Of a stretch of DNA of 64,000 nucleotides, positions 58,501 through 64,000 are shown piece after piece. Position numbers and translations under genes: made by a program. The stretch lies in the NCBI GenBank assembly GCA_963978545.1, contig OZ021728.1:1612001-1676000 (forward strand), in the 5' to 3' direction. Under the pieces are notes generated by a model. The model did no database searches, had not been told where the DNA came from, and saw only the letters and a list, made by a program, of their open reading frames with translations. The stretch's first letter is position 1; each line of letters begins with the position of its first letter. The DNA is from Linyphia triangularis. Lineage: Eukaryota > Arthropoda > Arachnida > Araneae > Linyphiidae.

Positions 58501-61500
58501 TTGCATAATAATAAAATAAAAGCTCAAGTTTTTATAAAAACTTCGTGTACACTAAATTAAAATGTTGTTTCAACGAGTGCCACACGTGCTTTCATGCTGT
58601 GTAAACGCAGCTTGAAAATCTACACAATTAACACGAGCTCTTGTTTGTGATCCCCCAATGCAACGTGATTCCATTCATAATCCAAGCATCTCTTCACTGG
58701 TTTTGAAACATTGTATCTTAAAGATATGGATTCAAGAATTGATCAATCCAAATAGTATTCCACTATATAGTTAGTTTAAATATCAAAAACTTAAGACGAG
58801 AACATACTGTTACGAATTTTTGTATATTTGTAAATATTTCGTAGTGTTATTTTTGTAAATAGGAAAATTTATGTACATTTTGCAAAAGGCAGTGCAATAG
58901 TTCGTCTTTAGTTTTTTCCCCTGCAATGAGTCTCTTGATGCTTGATAACGAGTTTTACAGAGATAACACTGGGTTGGTTGTATTCAGATTATCTGGCGCC
59001 GTCAGCAACACGAGGGCTATAATGCGCCGAAACATTTCGTCATTTAACAAACCAACATACATTTACAAACACCCATGCCTACACGGGGCTCGAACCCGCA
59101 ACCTCGCGGTCTAGAAGCCAGCACGCTAACCACTATACCGTTTGGTCGGCGAGATAACACTGGGAAGCGAGTTTTACAAGGAGCAGGGCATTTAACATTA
59201 TGGTAATGGGAATCTCGCCAAATTGGCGACGGTTTTGGCGACTAATTTTGGTCGCCAAATGAATCCCGCCCAGAAATCGCCAAATGTCGCCAAACTTGGC
59301 GACCATTTAGCGACATTTTGGGTCCCTATGTACATGTATATGACTTTTCGACTACGATCTGGAAAGTTCTCCAAATATCTACCTCTAGAAGATTCACGAA
59401 GATTCCCCTGTCCGATATAAGGCTGACCAAGAGAGCGGGGAGTTAGTTGATTTTGAGTCATTGAGTTAGTTGTTAGCTGAGTCCATTAGTTGACTGGAAT
59501 TATTGAGTTGAGATACTAAGTCTCAGTGAGCGTTCAGAGAGTTCCGAAAGCGAACTGTATTGCATTGTCTTTTGCAGCAATTTCAGCAGTTGTGTTGTCA
59601 AGTCTTTAACTGTTGTTTTGTGCTCTATTGTTGTGAAAAGAGCTGTATTCTGTCTACTAGAACGAGAAGTTCTGGAGTTGTAAGAGAAGAGTTATATTGG
59701 AATAAATTTCTACAACTTTTGATCTGCTTTGGCTTCAAATTTTTCGAACCCACCAACTCAACAATACGAATGTAGCAACAACAGAAATAGTTATCTGCAA
59801 CGAAGTGTTTTTACGCGCGTGTGGCTCCTATTTAGCCTCAATATGCTTTGATTGCATCTTTCAGCCTCAGAGTGGCTTCAGAGGGTGACCTTGAGACAGA
59901 CCTCCTATATAAGAAAGCCTTCCCACTGACTGCGTGACGTCACATAGAGTAGTCAATCGTCCTTCGCATTGGTAGCATAGGAATTATCCTTTTCTTAGTT
60001 TTGCTAGTTAATTTGAATAGGAGAGCATTTAGAAAACATTTCTTTTTTTATTGACAGAGATAATTGAATTTTTTTATTTATTTATTTTTTTAATTTATGT
60101 TCAACTATTATTTTGAATTTTATTCCGAAACAAAACACCAAATCTAAATAAACTATTTTTATTTTATTCACAAATCATAGTTATTATTAATCAATAAAAC
60201 ATTTTAAAGCAAAATAGTTTCGTGTTGCTATTCATTAACTTCAAAATTACTTTAATATTTGAAGTTTTCTTTTTTCTTTTCAACATTCTTTGCTTGAAAT
60301 TTTTTTACCACTAACAGGTCGTCATTTTGTTGCCTACAATAACTATTTCGATATCCATCCCTTAGAATACTTTCTACAATTTAATATTATGTTCTTTACA
60401 TTCATGCGAAATTTTATATATTTCTTTACCATTAATAATATCTAAAGTTAAACTTGTTGAAAGTAATCTCTGACCTTCAAAAATTCTAAAACAACTTTTC
60501 ATATATTACAGAAATGAACTTTTGATTTACAACATATAAACATAAAATAGCAATCAAGACCTCAAGTTTTGGATAGCATAAACCATCTTTATCCAGATTC
60601 AAAATATAACTATTCTTATCATTGTCAAGAAAATCAAAAGCATCATCGATGTTTTCAAGTGTCAAAATATTTTTAGAGCTAGAACATTTGCTGAATTTCA
60701 CAATGGAATGGTCACAATAACCGACACTGCAAAATTCGTAATGTCAATAAAATCTTCTTCGGAAAGTGTAATTTCTTTTAAATCAGTGAATGGCACATTT
60801 CAATCCTTCAGAGTCCGTTGGATAGCTTTGCTGATATTTTGTTCATTCGCTATTACCATCTTTTTGGCAGGACTTGGGTCTTGATACTGTTGCTTTAGAC
60901 ATGTAGCTAGGATAGCTTTCAAAAATAGAAGGTACCACTCCATCTCTCAGCTTGCCCTTGAACTAGAAATAACTACAAAAACTTTTCTCGAAACAGCAGT
61001 TATCCATCTTCTTTTAAGTTAATTCTGTGGTAAGTAAGAATCTGTGGAAAATATAAATACCGGAACTCTTGGTCCATTTTTAAAATTTCATTTGCAGTTT
61101 ACCACAGAGCATTGAAATGGCATTTAATATAATTTATAACACTCTTAATGCAGAAGTCATTACATTTTCGGAACAGAAAATACAGCAAACTATTGGTGTT
61201 TTAAACAGAAAATGCAGCAGAATTAACGTATTCGGTAAACAAAATGGCGACGTTGATTTTTGCTATCGTCCGTCGTACGCCAGAGTTATGCGCCAAAATA
61301 GATCTTGAAGAATCACAAGCACGCAAGACGTAGCCAAACCATATCTTCACGAATCACAAGCACGTAAAATGTCGCCAAACCATTTATCGCCAAATCGAAA
61401 AGATATTTTCTTCTAAATGGCATCCCGTATGGAAGAAGTTCGTAGTTTTCAAGTTTGACTATTTTAATGAGGTCATATTTAAAAGTGGTAACCCGTGCAG

Positions 61501-64000
61501 AGGCTTTCTTATATAGGAGGTGTTGCGCCAGCGCGTAAAAGAAGCTACGTCTGGCTACGTGTATGTTACAGCCAGCTTAATTTCATGCTGCGTTTCTGTA
61601 TGAAAAAACGCTCGTGTCACACTATACTAAACTCCAACTTAACTTGACATCACTTAGACGGTAGATCGTCACAGTGCTCATAGGTATTTAATCCATTTTA
61701 GCGGAGTGAAGACATAATGCTCGCCAAACCTTATAGCCTTTTGTTCTCTTCTACAGGGTTGTGGTTTGGCGAGCATTATGCTTTCACGCCGCCAAAATGG
61801 ATTAAATGCCTATGAGAACTGTGACGATCTACCGTCTAAGTGATGTCAAGTTAAGTTGGAGCTCCGATGAACGTTGTCGAAATGAGAAGGAACTTACCTG
61901 GTGAGTCGACGTCTCCGAGGGAGTGGAATGTGAGCACGTGGATTCCTTCCTTGAGTCCGTGGAGCTTGCCTATCACTTGCATGCGACTCTGGCTATGCTG
62001 GAAAACAGGAACGTGGGTGAAGAAACTGTTTATTGCTAAGTTTCCCTTATGCAGGTAAATCCGAAATGTTCGGCCGACCAAACGGGTATAGTGGTTAGCG
62101 TGCTAGCTTCTAGACCGCGAGGTTGCGAGTCTCGTGTTAGGCATGGGTGTTTGTAAATGCATGTTGACTTGTCTAATGACGAATGTTTCGGCGCATTATA
62201 GCCCTCGTGTTGCTGACGGCGCCACATAATCTGAATACAACCAACCCAAGTGAGGCCTTGATTGTTTGTAAAATGCCATGTTGTCTACTAAGGATGGGAA
62301 GGCTGCTCGTTCGGAATCCAAGGCTCGGATCTGTAATCCCCTGAATTTAAAACGGGCCCTTGATGAAGGAAAAGAATTAAAGGATCCTTTAATTATATTC
62401 TCTGCTATCGATCTGGGTAGTTGAATTTTCAGAATAGTTTCATTCTAGTTTATTTGAATTCATTTAACTCATTTTTGGTTCTTTGAAATATTGATGTCTA
62501 ATGACAATTCTCTCTCTCCCTTCGGATTAAACTGTGTTTTAAGCTCTTTTTTTTTATATATATTTTTTAAATGGTCTCTATCAACTAATTAATACTGGCA
62601 TTTTAGATCTACTGCTAGTAGTAACCAAAAGTTTAACTGGTCTCATCTAGGAACCCTCTTCAAGGGAATATATAGTTATGCTAGTTTTAATTTTAATGCT
62701 AATTCTTATTCTAATCCTAACTGTATTCCAAATCCGAATTGTTTGGAATCCAGAATTCAACTAATAATTATTATTTAAATTGTTCATTTGTAGAGGGAAC
62801 TTGTGTATTTTATTAATACATGAGAAATTCGTCAGGAGAAGATAAAATGGTTAGGTTTGCTTAAAGAATGGCTTACAAGAATATTAATTAAAAATGAACT
62901 AAGATTCAATTAAATATTAATTAAAATTTAATATGTTATTAAAAATTTTAAATATCATTATAAATATTGTCTTTAAAAAAAAAAACTTACATCCTTTTAG
63001 TCACAACTCACCTCCCCGACGAGAATTATACCTCCTTGCACATGCGCAGAGTTTTTGAATTCACACGTTGCTCTACCTTTTCCATTCTGCCCTGGGTTTT
63101 CACCTTCCCCTGGACCACCTCCATTAGGACCACCGTAACCAAGGCCACCTCCATTAGAACCACCGACTCCCATGCCACCTCCACCTGGACCACCGACACC
63201 CATGCCACCTCCACCTGGACCACCGACACCCGTGTCACCTCCATCTGAACCACCTACACCCGTGTCACCTCCATCTGGACCACCGACACCCATGCCACCT
63301 CCATCTGGACCACCGTCTCCAGTGCCCCCTCCATCTGGACCACCGACACCCGTGCCACCTCCATCTGGACCACCGTCTCCCATGCCACCTCCATTAGGAC
63401 CACCGACTCCCATGCCACCTCCACCTGGACCACCGACACCCATGCCACCTCCGTCTGAACCACCGACTCCCGTGTCACCTCCATCTGAACCACCTACACC
63501 CGTGTCACCTCCATCTGGACCACCGACACCCATGCCACCTCCACCTGGACCACCGACACCCATGCCACCTCCACCTGGACCACCGACACCCATGCCACCT
63601 CCACCTGGACCACCGACACCCGTGTCACCTCCATCTGGACCACCGACACCCATGCCACCTCCACCTGGACCACCGACACCCATGCCACCTCCACCTGGAC
63701 CACCGACTCCCGTGTCACCTCCATCTGAACCACCTACACCCGTGTCACCTCCATCTGGACCACCGACACCCATACCACCTCCATCTGGACCACCGTCTCC
63801 AGTGCCCCCTCCATCTGGACCACCGACACCCGTGCCACCTCCATCTGGACCACCGTCTCCCATGCCACCTCCATCTGGATCACCGACACCCATGCCACCT
63901 CCATCTGGACCACCGTCTCCAGTGCCCCCTCCATCTGGACCACCGACACCTATGCCGCCTCCACCGAGACCACCGTCACCCATGCCACCTCCATCAGGAC
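43471..64000 (-). CDS. glycine-rich protein with a divergent Cu/Zn-SOD-like domain, 5-exon split gene (5' partial)
   Basis: Coding join on the minus strand: 64000-63012, 61997-61898, 55830-55503, 45952-45835, 43560-43471. It runs off the window, so the start and any signal peptide are not seen. Residues in order: a GVGGPDGGGM-type repeat, then an SOD beta-barrel start (ATCEFKNSAHVQGGIILVGE), then VIGKLHGLKEGIH and SLGD, GC..GVGPYHRP, a Cys-rich insertion, TIGDLEDSGHF, GPDSVIGRSIV, and FRGIACCQI before the stop. These match the Cu/Zn SOD landmarks GL..G.HGFHVH.FGD, GC.S.GPHFNP, HVGDLGN, G..S.IGR..VVHE and G.R.ACGVIG. Intron phases 0, 1, 2, 0 all join in frame. Several metal ligands are lost, so catalysis is unlikely. 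Likely secreted; role unknown. Confidence 0.87.
44046..44750 (-). pseudogene. Tc1-like transposase remnant
   Basis: Minus-strand pieces in order: CLVPTVKHGWGSVMVCGG, then HLQTWLEEHNDEYLTWCPQS and SDLNIIE (the third catalytic residue region of DD..E), LWTVLES, and SIPRRIQAVNRTNGDPTNT. These are typical of Tc1 transposase C-termini. Frameshifts and an inserted S3 repeat (about 44274-44415) kill it. The end near 44046-44080 (ACAGGTATAGGGCAAAATAA) may be the element's terminal repeat. Confidence 0.8.
44274..44415 (+). mobile_element. SINE-like tRNA-derived repeat S3, copy 1
   Basis: GTGGCGACCTC..CTTCTGTGCACTGGAGTACT..CACAGCGGCAAAGTATCTG (A-box-like)..GGGATCGAAGTCC (B-box-like)..AGCGAAAGCT. Same layout at 57369-57505. 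It interrupts the Tc1 frame. Confidence 0.6.
44775..44947 (-). mobile_element. tRNA-derived SINE (S1) with TSD
   Basis: Complete minus S1. TSD ATGTAAATGATG on the left and ATGTAAACGATG on the right (one mismatch). Confidence 0.9.
45008..45745. repeat. minisatellite, ~125-bp period, about 6 copies
   Basis: Diverged tandem units with AACCTCTCTTCTGGCCTGAT, CTCTTCATRTTGTGGCCTTT and ACCCAAGGGATG, spaced about 98-131 nt. Lies in intron 4, about 90 nt from exon 4. The 115-codon minus frame here is repeat-derived. Confidence 0.8.
45835..45952 (-). CDS. exon 4 of the SOD-like gene
   Basis: 118 nt. Acceptor TTTTGGTCTCAG; the first G completes the codon left by exon 3. It encodes 39 codons including VPRNSLTVYADENGDSNF, KEEEREQLMK and GPDSVIGRSIV, ending in phase 0 at GTG|GTGAGA. 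The last block is the clearest SOD match in the gene (G.[DH]S.IGR..V in the family). Confidence 0.88.
46028..47245. mobile_element. TIR element T1, copy A
   Basis: Starts TACCGTAAAATGGGGTGAAT and ends with its inverse ATTCACCCCATTTTACGGTA. The core GGGGTGAATCGGAAC recurs internally near 46420, 46945, 47030 and 47050. TA at both tips could be a target duplication. No transposase. Copy B (47915-49296) is the same element inverted. Confidence 0.85.
47246..47914. other. spacer between T1 copies
   Basis: AT-rich. 47740-47890 matches the dispersed repeat at 40003-40165. No coding signal. Confidence 0.45.
47915..49296. mobile_element. TIR element T1, copy B (inverse), with nested MITE
   Basis: TACCATAAAATGGGGTGAAT..CACCCCATTTTACGGTA. 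It aligns with copy A end to end in opposite orientation and is longer mainly because of the piggyBac-like MITE at 48678-48868. Confidence 0.85.
48678..48868. mobile_element. piggyBac-like MITE, copy 2
   Basis: TTAA|CCCTTTGCCTCTCAGGC..CCTGGAGTGCAAAGGG|TTAA, nested in T1 copy B. 191 bp, closely similar to 42047-42250 but lacking about 13 nt of the left arm. Confidence 0.9.
49297..50130. other. no gene seen
   Basis: AT-rich intronic sequence; a less AT-rich stretch at 49760-50000 has no open frame of note. Confidence 0.4.
50131..50935. repeat. diverged repeat with GATACCAAGCTTATGACATT units
   Basis: Two or more units of roughly 200-260 bp: ACCAAGCTTATGTCATTGG, GATCATGAGTAA, GTTAATGATATAAAT, GACCAAACTTGAGATGTCC. 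Related pieces are at 53585-53830 and 55110-55500. A small SINE-tail-like piece (CTGACGCAAGAGCAACATCC) is at 50598-50640. Confidence 0.5.
50160..50332 (+). mobile_element. tRNA-derived SINE (S1) with TSD
   Basis: Head GCCGACCAAACGG, B box shortened, CAACCAACC tail. TSD AAGCTTATGTC at 50149-50159 and 50333-50343. Confidence 0.9.
50970..52671 (+). pseudogene. decayed Ty3/Gypsy pol (RNase H - integrase)
   Basis: Plus-strand pieces: LAAYSAVKHFR, FTIYTDHRPLIYAFQQKNEK, PRQMRYLDSISQF and HISGSKNEVDDAL (RNase H end). These are followed by integrase core pieces (VTMIDRFTRWPEAFP with the first Asp, WISRFGVPSVIIT, and TTAYKPKYNGFLER). A C-terminal stretch PPYEGLFTMVERADRYFK then RLKP, typical of Gypsy integrase tails, completes it. 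Many stops and frameshifts; interrupted by an S1 SINE at 51784 and ended by MITE M1 at 52672. No LTRs next to it. Confidence 0.88.
51784..51955 (-). mobile_element. tRNA-derived SINE (S1) inside Gypsy integrase
   Basis: Minus S1 copy between the GVPSVIIT and EFESALF parts of integrase. Flanks CACCTACTGAG and CACCGAGACTGAG may be a diverged TSD. Confidence 0.9.
52672..53338. mobile_element. hairpin MITE M1, copy 2 (full)
   Basis: TAGACCGAGAGGCGACTGC..GCCTCTCAGTCTA, arms with CCACTGGTCTGCCGTGGC and its inverse. 667 bp, TA-type ends. Aligns with 6588-7245 throughout. Confidence 0.85.
53629..53811 (-). mobile_element. tRNA-derived SINE (S1) with TSD
   Basis: Complete minus S1 with intact B box. 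TSD TCAAGAATAA at 53619-53628 and 53812-53821. Confidence 0.9.
53843..55110 (+). mobile_element. non-autonomous Helitron, copy 2, 3'-truncated
   Basis: Starts A|TCTATAATAATAAAACAAGC. Internal units AAGTAGTTTTGGCCTTCTAA as at 33345. Continues to GATTTCCGCATTGCAAGGCC and then loses the GCATGGGTATTCAGCTAG end. The 62-codon frame at 54744 is repeat-derived. Confidence 0.8.
55111..55500. repeat. diverged repeat next to exon 3, with a partial copy of the exon border
   Basis: Same family as 50131-50935 (GACATTAGTGATCATGAGTA, AATGATATAAATGACATGAC). At about 55192-55247 it also contains GAAACCAAGTTCAAGTTG and CCCGGATCTGAACTTG, a diverged duplicate of the exon 3 3' border (55480-55520) in which the donor GT is changed. 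Confidence 0.55.
55503..55830 (-). CDS. exon 3 of the SOD-like gene, with Cys-rich insertion
   Basis: 328 nt, GC-rich island. Acceptor CGTTCTTTTAG; the first GG completes a Gly codon with the last base of exon 2. 108 codons follow, and the exon leaves two bases at GG|GTAAGG. It starts with CRGVGPYHRP (SOD GC.S.GPHFNP), then HLTLHKRSAP, then a roughly 60-residue insertion with the furin-like site SRRKR|Q and six Cys spaced C-x6-C-x9-C-x6-C-x5-C-x2-C. It returns to the fold at TIGDLEDSGHF (SOD HVGDLGN). The loop Cys and the Zn-site Asp (in GDL) are kept. Confidence 0.85.
55916..56428 (-). mobile_element. tRNA-derived SINE (S1) split by a 325-bp insertion
   Basis: S1 3' end at 55916-55958 (GGTTGGTTG..CAGATTATCTGGTGCCGTCAG) and the rest at 56284-56428. 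The gap is a small TIR element. Confidence 0.85.
55959..56283. mobile_element. 325-bp MITE in a SINE, 8-9-bp TSD
   Basis: Duplicated GTCAGCAAC at 55950-55958 and 56284-56292. Ends CATCGATATAAATAAACAAC..TGGATAGA on the left and, inverted, ATTGATAAACTGGATAGAC on the right. An 8-9-bp TSD fits hAT, P or Merlin types; not assignable further. Confidence 0.7.
56597..56671. mobile_element. 75-bp micro-MITE with TTAA duplication
   Basis: TTAA|CTCTTTAGTCCCCGTTCC..GGGAACTAAAGAG|TTAA. The TTAA pair is at 56593-56596 and 56672-56675. The tips resemble the CCCTTTGCA piggyBac-like MITEs only in style. At 75 bp it is barely longer than its two ends. Confidence 0.75.
56676..56955. mobile_element. 280-bp hairpin MITE
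   Basis: Long arms: left ACATTTCAACG..GGAATCTTTTAGGAAC..TAGCATCTCAACTGGATACA, right their inverse ending CGTTGAAATGT. Loop about 60 nt. Starts immediately after the TTAA of the micro-MITE. Confidence 0.85.
56956..57368. other. no gene; loosely repetitive
   Basis: The words GTGTTAAATC and GGAAGATCAA recur at about 60-70-nt spacing near 57105-57265. Too diverged to define units. Confidence 0.35.
57369..57505 (+). mobile_element. SINE-like tRNA-derived repeat S3, copy 2
   Basis: GTGGCGACCTC..CTTCTGTGCACTGGAGTACT..CATCTGTCTCGAGAT..CGGATCGAAACACC..CAGCGAAAGCT, matching 44274-44415. B-box-like GGATCGAAACACC is altered. Confidence 0.6.
57520..58008. mobile_element. hairpin MITE M1, diverged piece
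   Basis: Holds CCAAATATGTCATAACTT, GCAGACTTGTGGATTC and the tip GTGGCCTCTCGGACTA at 57993-58008. The left tip is missing. Confidence 0.65.
58020..58392 (-). mobile_element. tRNA-derived SINE (S1) carrying a second S1 inside
   Basis: Outer copy on the minus strand with a 14-bp TSD CTAAAGACATTTTG at 58006-58019 and 58393-58406. A plus-strand S1 (58188-58367) sits in its A-box region. Confidence 0.93.
58188..58367 (+). mobile_element. nested tRNA-derived SINE (S1)
   Basis: Inserted into the head of the outer SINE. TSD CTAACCACTATACC (58174-58187) and CTAACCCCTATACC (58368-58381), made of outer-SINE sequence. Confidence 0.93.
58407..58807. other. no gene; poly-G run
   Basis: GGGA/poly-G near 58438-58451. 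No coding signal. Confidence 0.4.
58808..59780 (+). mobile_element. solo LTR, family L1 copy 2, with SINE
   Basis: Starts TGTTACGAATTTTTGTATAT and ends near TGTAGCAACA. The promoter is reduced to GATATAAGGCTG at about 59415; downstream TTGAATAAATTTCTAC-type sequence may hold the poly-A signal. Collinear with 30100-30765. CGCCAAA-rich hairpins occur at 59213-59320. Carries an S1 SINE at 58973. Confidence 0.8.
58973..59150 (-). mobile_element. tRNA-derived SINE (S1) in the LTR, TSD
   Basis: Minus S1. TSD GAGATAACACTGG at 58960-58972 and 59151-59163. Confidence 0.93.
59901..61520. mobile_element. candidate P/THAP-type element (inverted 20-mer bounds)
   Basis: The 20-mer CCTCCTATATAAGAAAGCCT at 59901-59920 occurs exactly inverted at 61501-61520, enclosing the THAP remnant. 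No target duplication could be found at these points, so the true ends may lie further out. Confidence 0.45.
60486..61123 (-). pseudogene. THAP-domain transposase remnant (P-element-like)
   Basis: ATG at 61123 starts MPFQCSVVNCK, then a stop, then NFKNGPRVPVFIF, RRWITAVSRKVFVV and DGVVPSIFESYPSYMS. These match the THAP zinc-finger signature (C-x4-C, Trp, AVPSIF). Further on, ILNLDKDGLCYPKLEVL resembles the GGL.YPS motif of P-element/THAP9-type transposases. Interrupted by stops; dead. Lies in intron 2 of the SOD-like gene, same strand. Confidence 0.7.
61625..61863. mobile_element. foldback MITE F1, copy near exon 2
   Basis: TACTAAACTCCAACTTAACT..AAGTTAAGTTGGAG. The last 9 nt of the right arm are replaced by flanking sequence. 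It ends only 35 nt from exon 2. Confidence 0.85.
61898..61997 (-). CDS. exon 2 of the SOD-like gene
   Basis: 100 nt. Acceptor CTGTTTTCCAG at 61998 upwards, donor CACCAG|GTAAGT. It encodes HSQSRMQVIGKLHGL, KEGIHVLTFH and SLGDVDSP plus one base. This is the SOD segment V.G.I.GL..G.HGFHVH.FGD. The first His of HVH is Thr here, the second His is kept. 33 codons plus one nucleotide, joining exon 3 in frame. Confidence 0.88.
61998..63011 (-). other. intron 1 of the SOD-like gene
   Basis: 1014 bp; donor GGGGAG|GTGAGT, acceptor TTTTCCAG. Contains one S1 SINE, otherwise AT-rich. Confidence 0.75.
62073..62246 (+). mobile_element. tRNA-derived SINE (S1)
   Basis: GCCGACCAAACGGG head (one extra G), shortened B box, CAACCAACC tail. 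No clear TSD. Confidence 0.88.
63012..64000 (-). CDS. exon 1 (3' part) of the SOD-like gene: Gly-rich repeat and SOD start
   Basis: Open to the window edge. About 30 units of 30 nt encode GVGGPDGGGM, GVGGPGGGGM, GVGGSDGGDT and similar, with a 240-nt higher-order period. The repeat ends with GGGPGEGENPGQNGKGR, then ATCEFKNSAHVQGGIILVGE, the first two strands of an SOD-like barrel. Phase-0 donor GAG|GTGAGT at 63011. The repeat Met codons are not starts. Confidence 0.9.
63110..64000 (-). repeat. 30-bp coding minisatellite with 240-bp higher order
   Basis: Unit CCACCTCCATCTGGACCACC (first 20 nt, plus strand) and variants. The variant CTGAACCACCTACACCCGTG recurs at about 63245, 63485 and 63725, exactly 240 nt apart. 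Confidence 0.95.

Larger units (their letters stand above)
55831..61897 (-). other. intron 2 of the SOD-like gene
   Basis: 6067 bp, donor CACCAG|GTAAGT, acceptor CTTTTAG. Contains SINEs, TTAA micro-MITE, hairpin MITE, MITE M1 piece, solo LTR and a THAP transposase remnant. Confidence 0.7.

Noticed and set aside
9070..62227. Many 60-100-codon frames with [20 protein letters not shown] or [15 protein letters not shown]
   Set aside because: These are readings of the S1 SINE in different frames, not proteins.
63026..63949. Frames reading MVQMEVTRVSVV in the Gly-rich repeat
   Set aside because: Alternate-frame readings of the 30-bp repeat.

Overview
The window is AT-rich, intron-bearing, repeat-laden arthropod DNA. 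I read it as most likely a spider (Araneae). The LINE RNase H tails with (CAA)n ends, the tRNA-derived SINE with an (AACC)n tail, the Helitrons, the THAP/P-type and hAT-like elements and the glycine-rich secreted proteins all fit, but the species is not identified. Nothing bacterial is present.

Two host genes are well supported, both on the minus strand. (1) 1245-3965 is an intronless, TATA-driven gene for a 906-residue secreted low-complexity protein with a small two-cysteine N-terminal domain, a proline-rich centre, a duplicated block of about 79 residues and a Ser-Gly tail. I do not recognise its family. (2) A split gene runs from beyond 64000 down to 43471. Exon 1 encodes a long glycine-rich repeat (about 30 units of 10 residues inside the window) that leads directly into a divergent Cu/Zn superoxide-dismutase-like domain. 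That domain is spread over exons at 63012-64000, 61898-61997, 55503-55830, 45835-45952 and 43471-43560. The exons were found by reading; every junction keeps frame (phases 0, 1, 2, 0), has GT/AG borders and follows the SOD fold in order. Several copper/zinc ligands are missing and a six-cysteine insertion with an RRKR site is present, so it looks like a secreted pseudoenzyme. A third, tentative, locus is a lone signal-peptide exon at 29875-29965 (+).

The rest is a mosaic of mobile DNA. About 25 copies of one tRNA-derived SINE begin at 9.1 kb, many with 10-15 bp target-site duplications. There are also two rarer SINE-like families; LINE 3' ends at 21.9 and 41.2 kb; a decayed Ty3/Gypsy pol at 50.9-52.7 kb; two solo LTRs; Helitrons at 4.9, 8.7, 33.3 and 53.8 kb; hAT-, P/THAP-, Tc1- and TTAA-type DNA transposons; and several hairpin MITE families. 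Insertions are often nested and give a relative order of events.

Layout: 1-4.0 kb gene 1; 4.4-8.7 kb foldback plus Helitron/hAT/MITE nest; 9.1-19.7 kb SINEs and a TIR transposon; 20.5-25.4 kb a TTAA-flanked element with arms of about 850 bp; 26.4-28.9 kb a SINE with a giant (GGTT)n tail split by a P/THAP-type element; 29.9 kb orphan signal-peptide exon; 30-43 kb repeats; 43.4-64 kb the SOD-like gene with transposon-filled introns.
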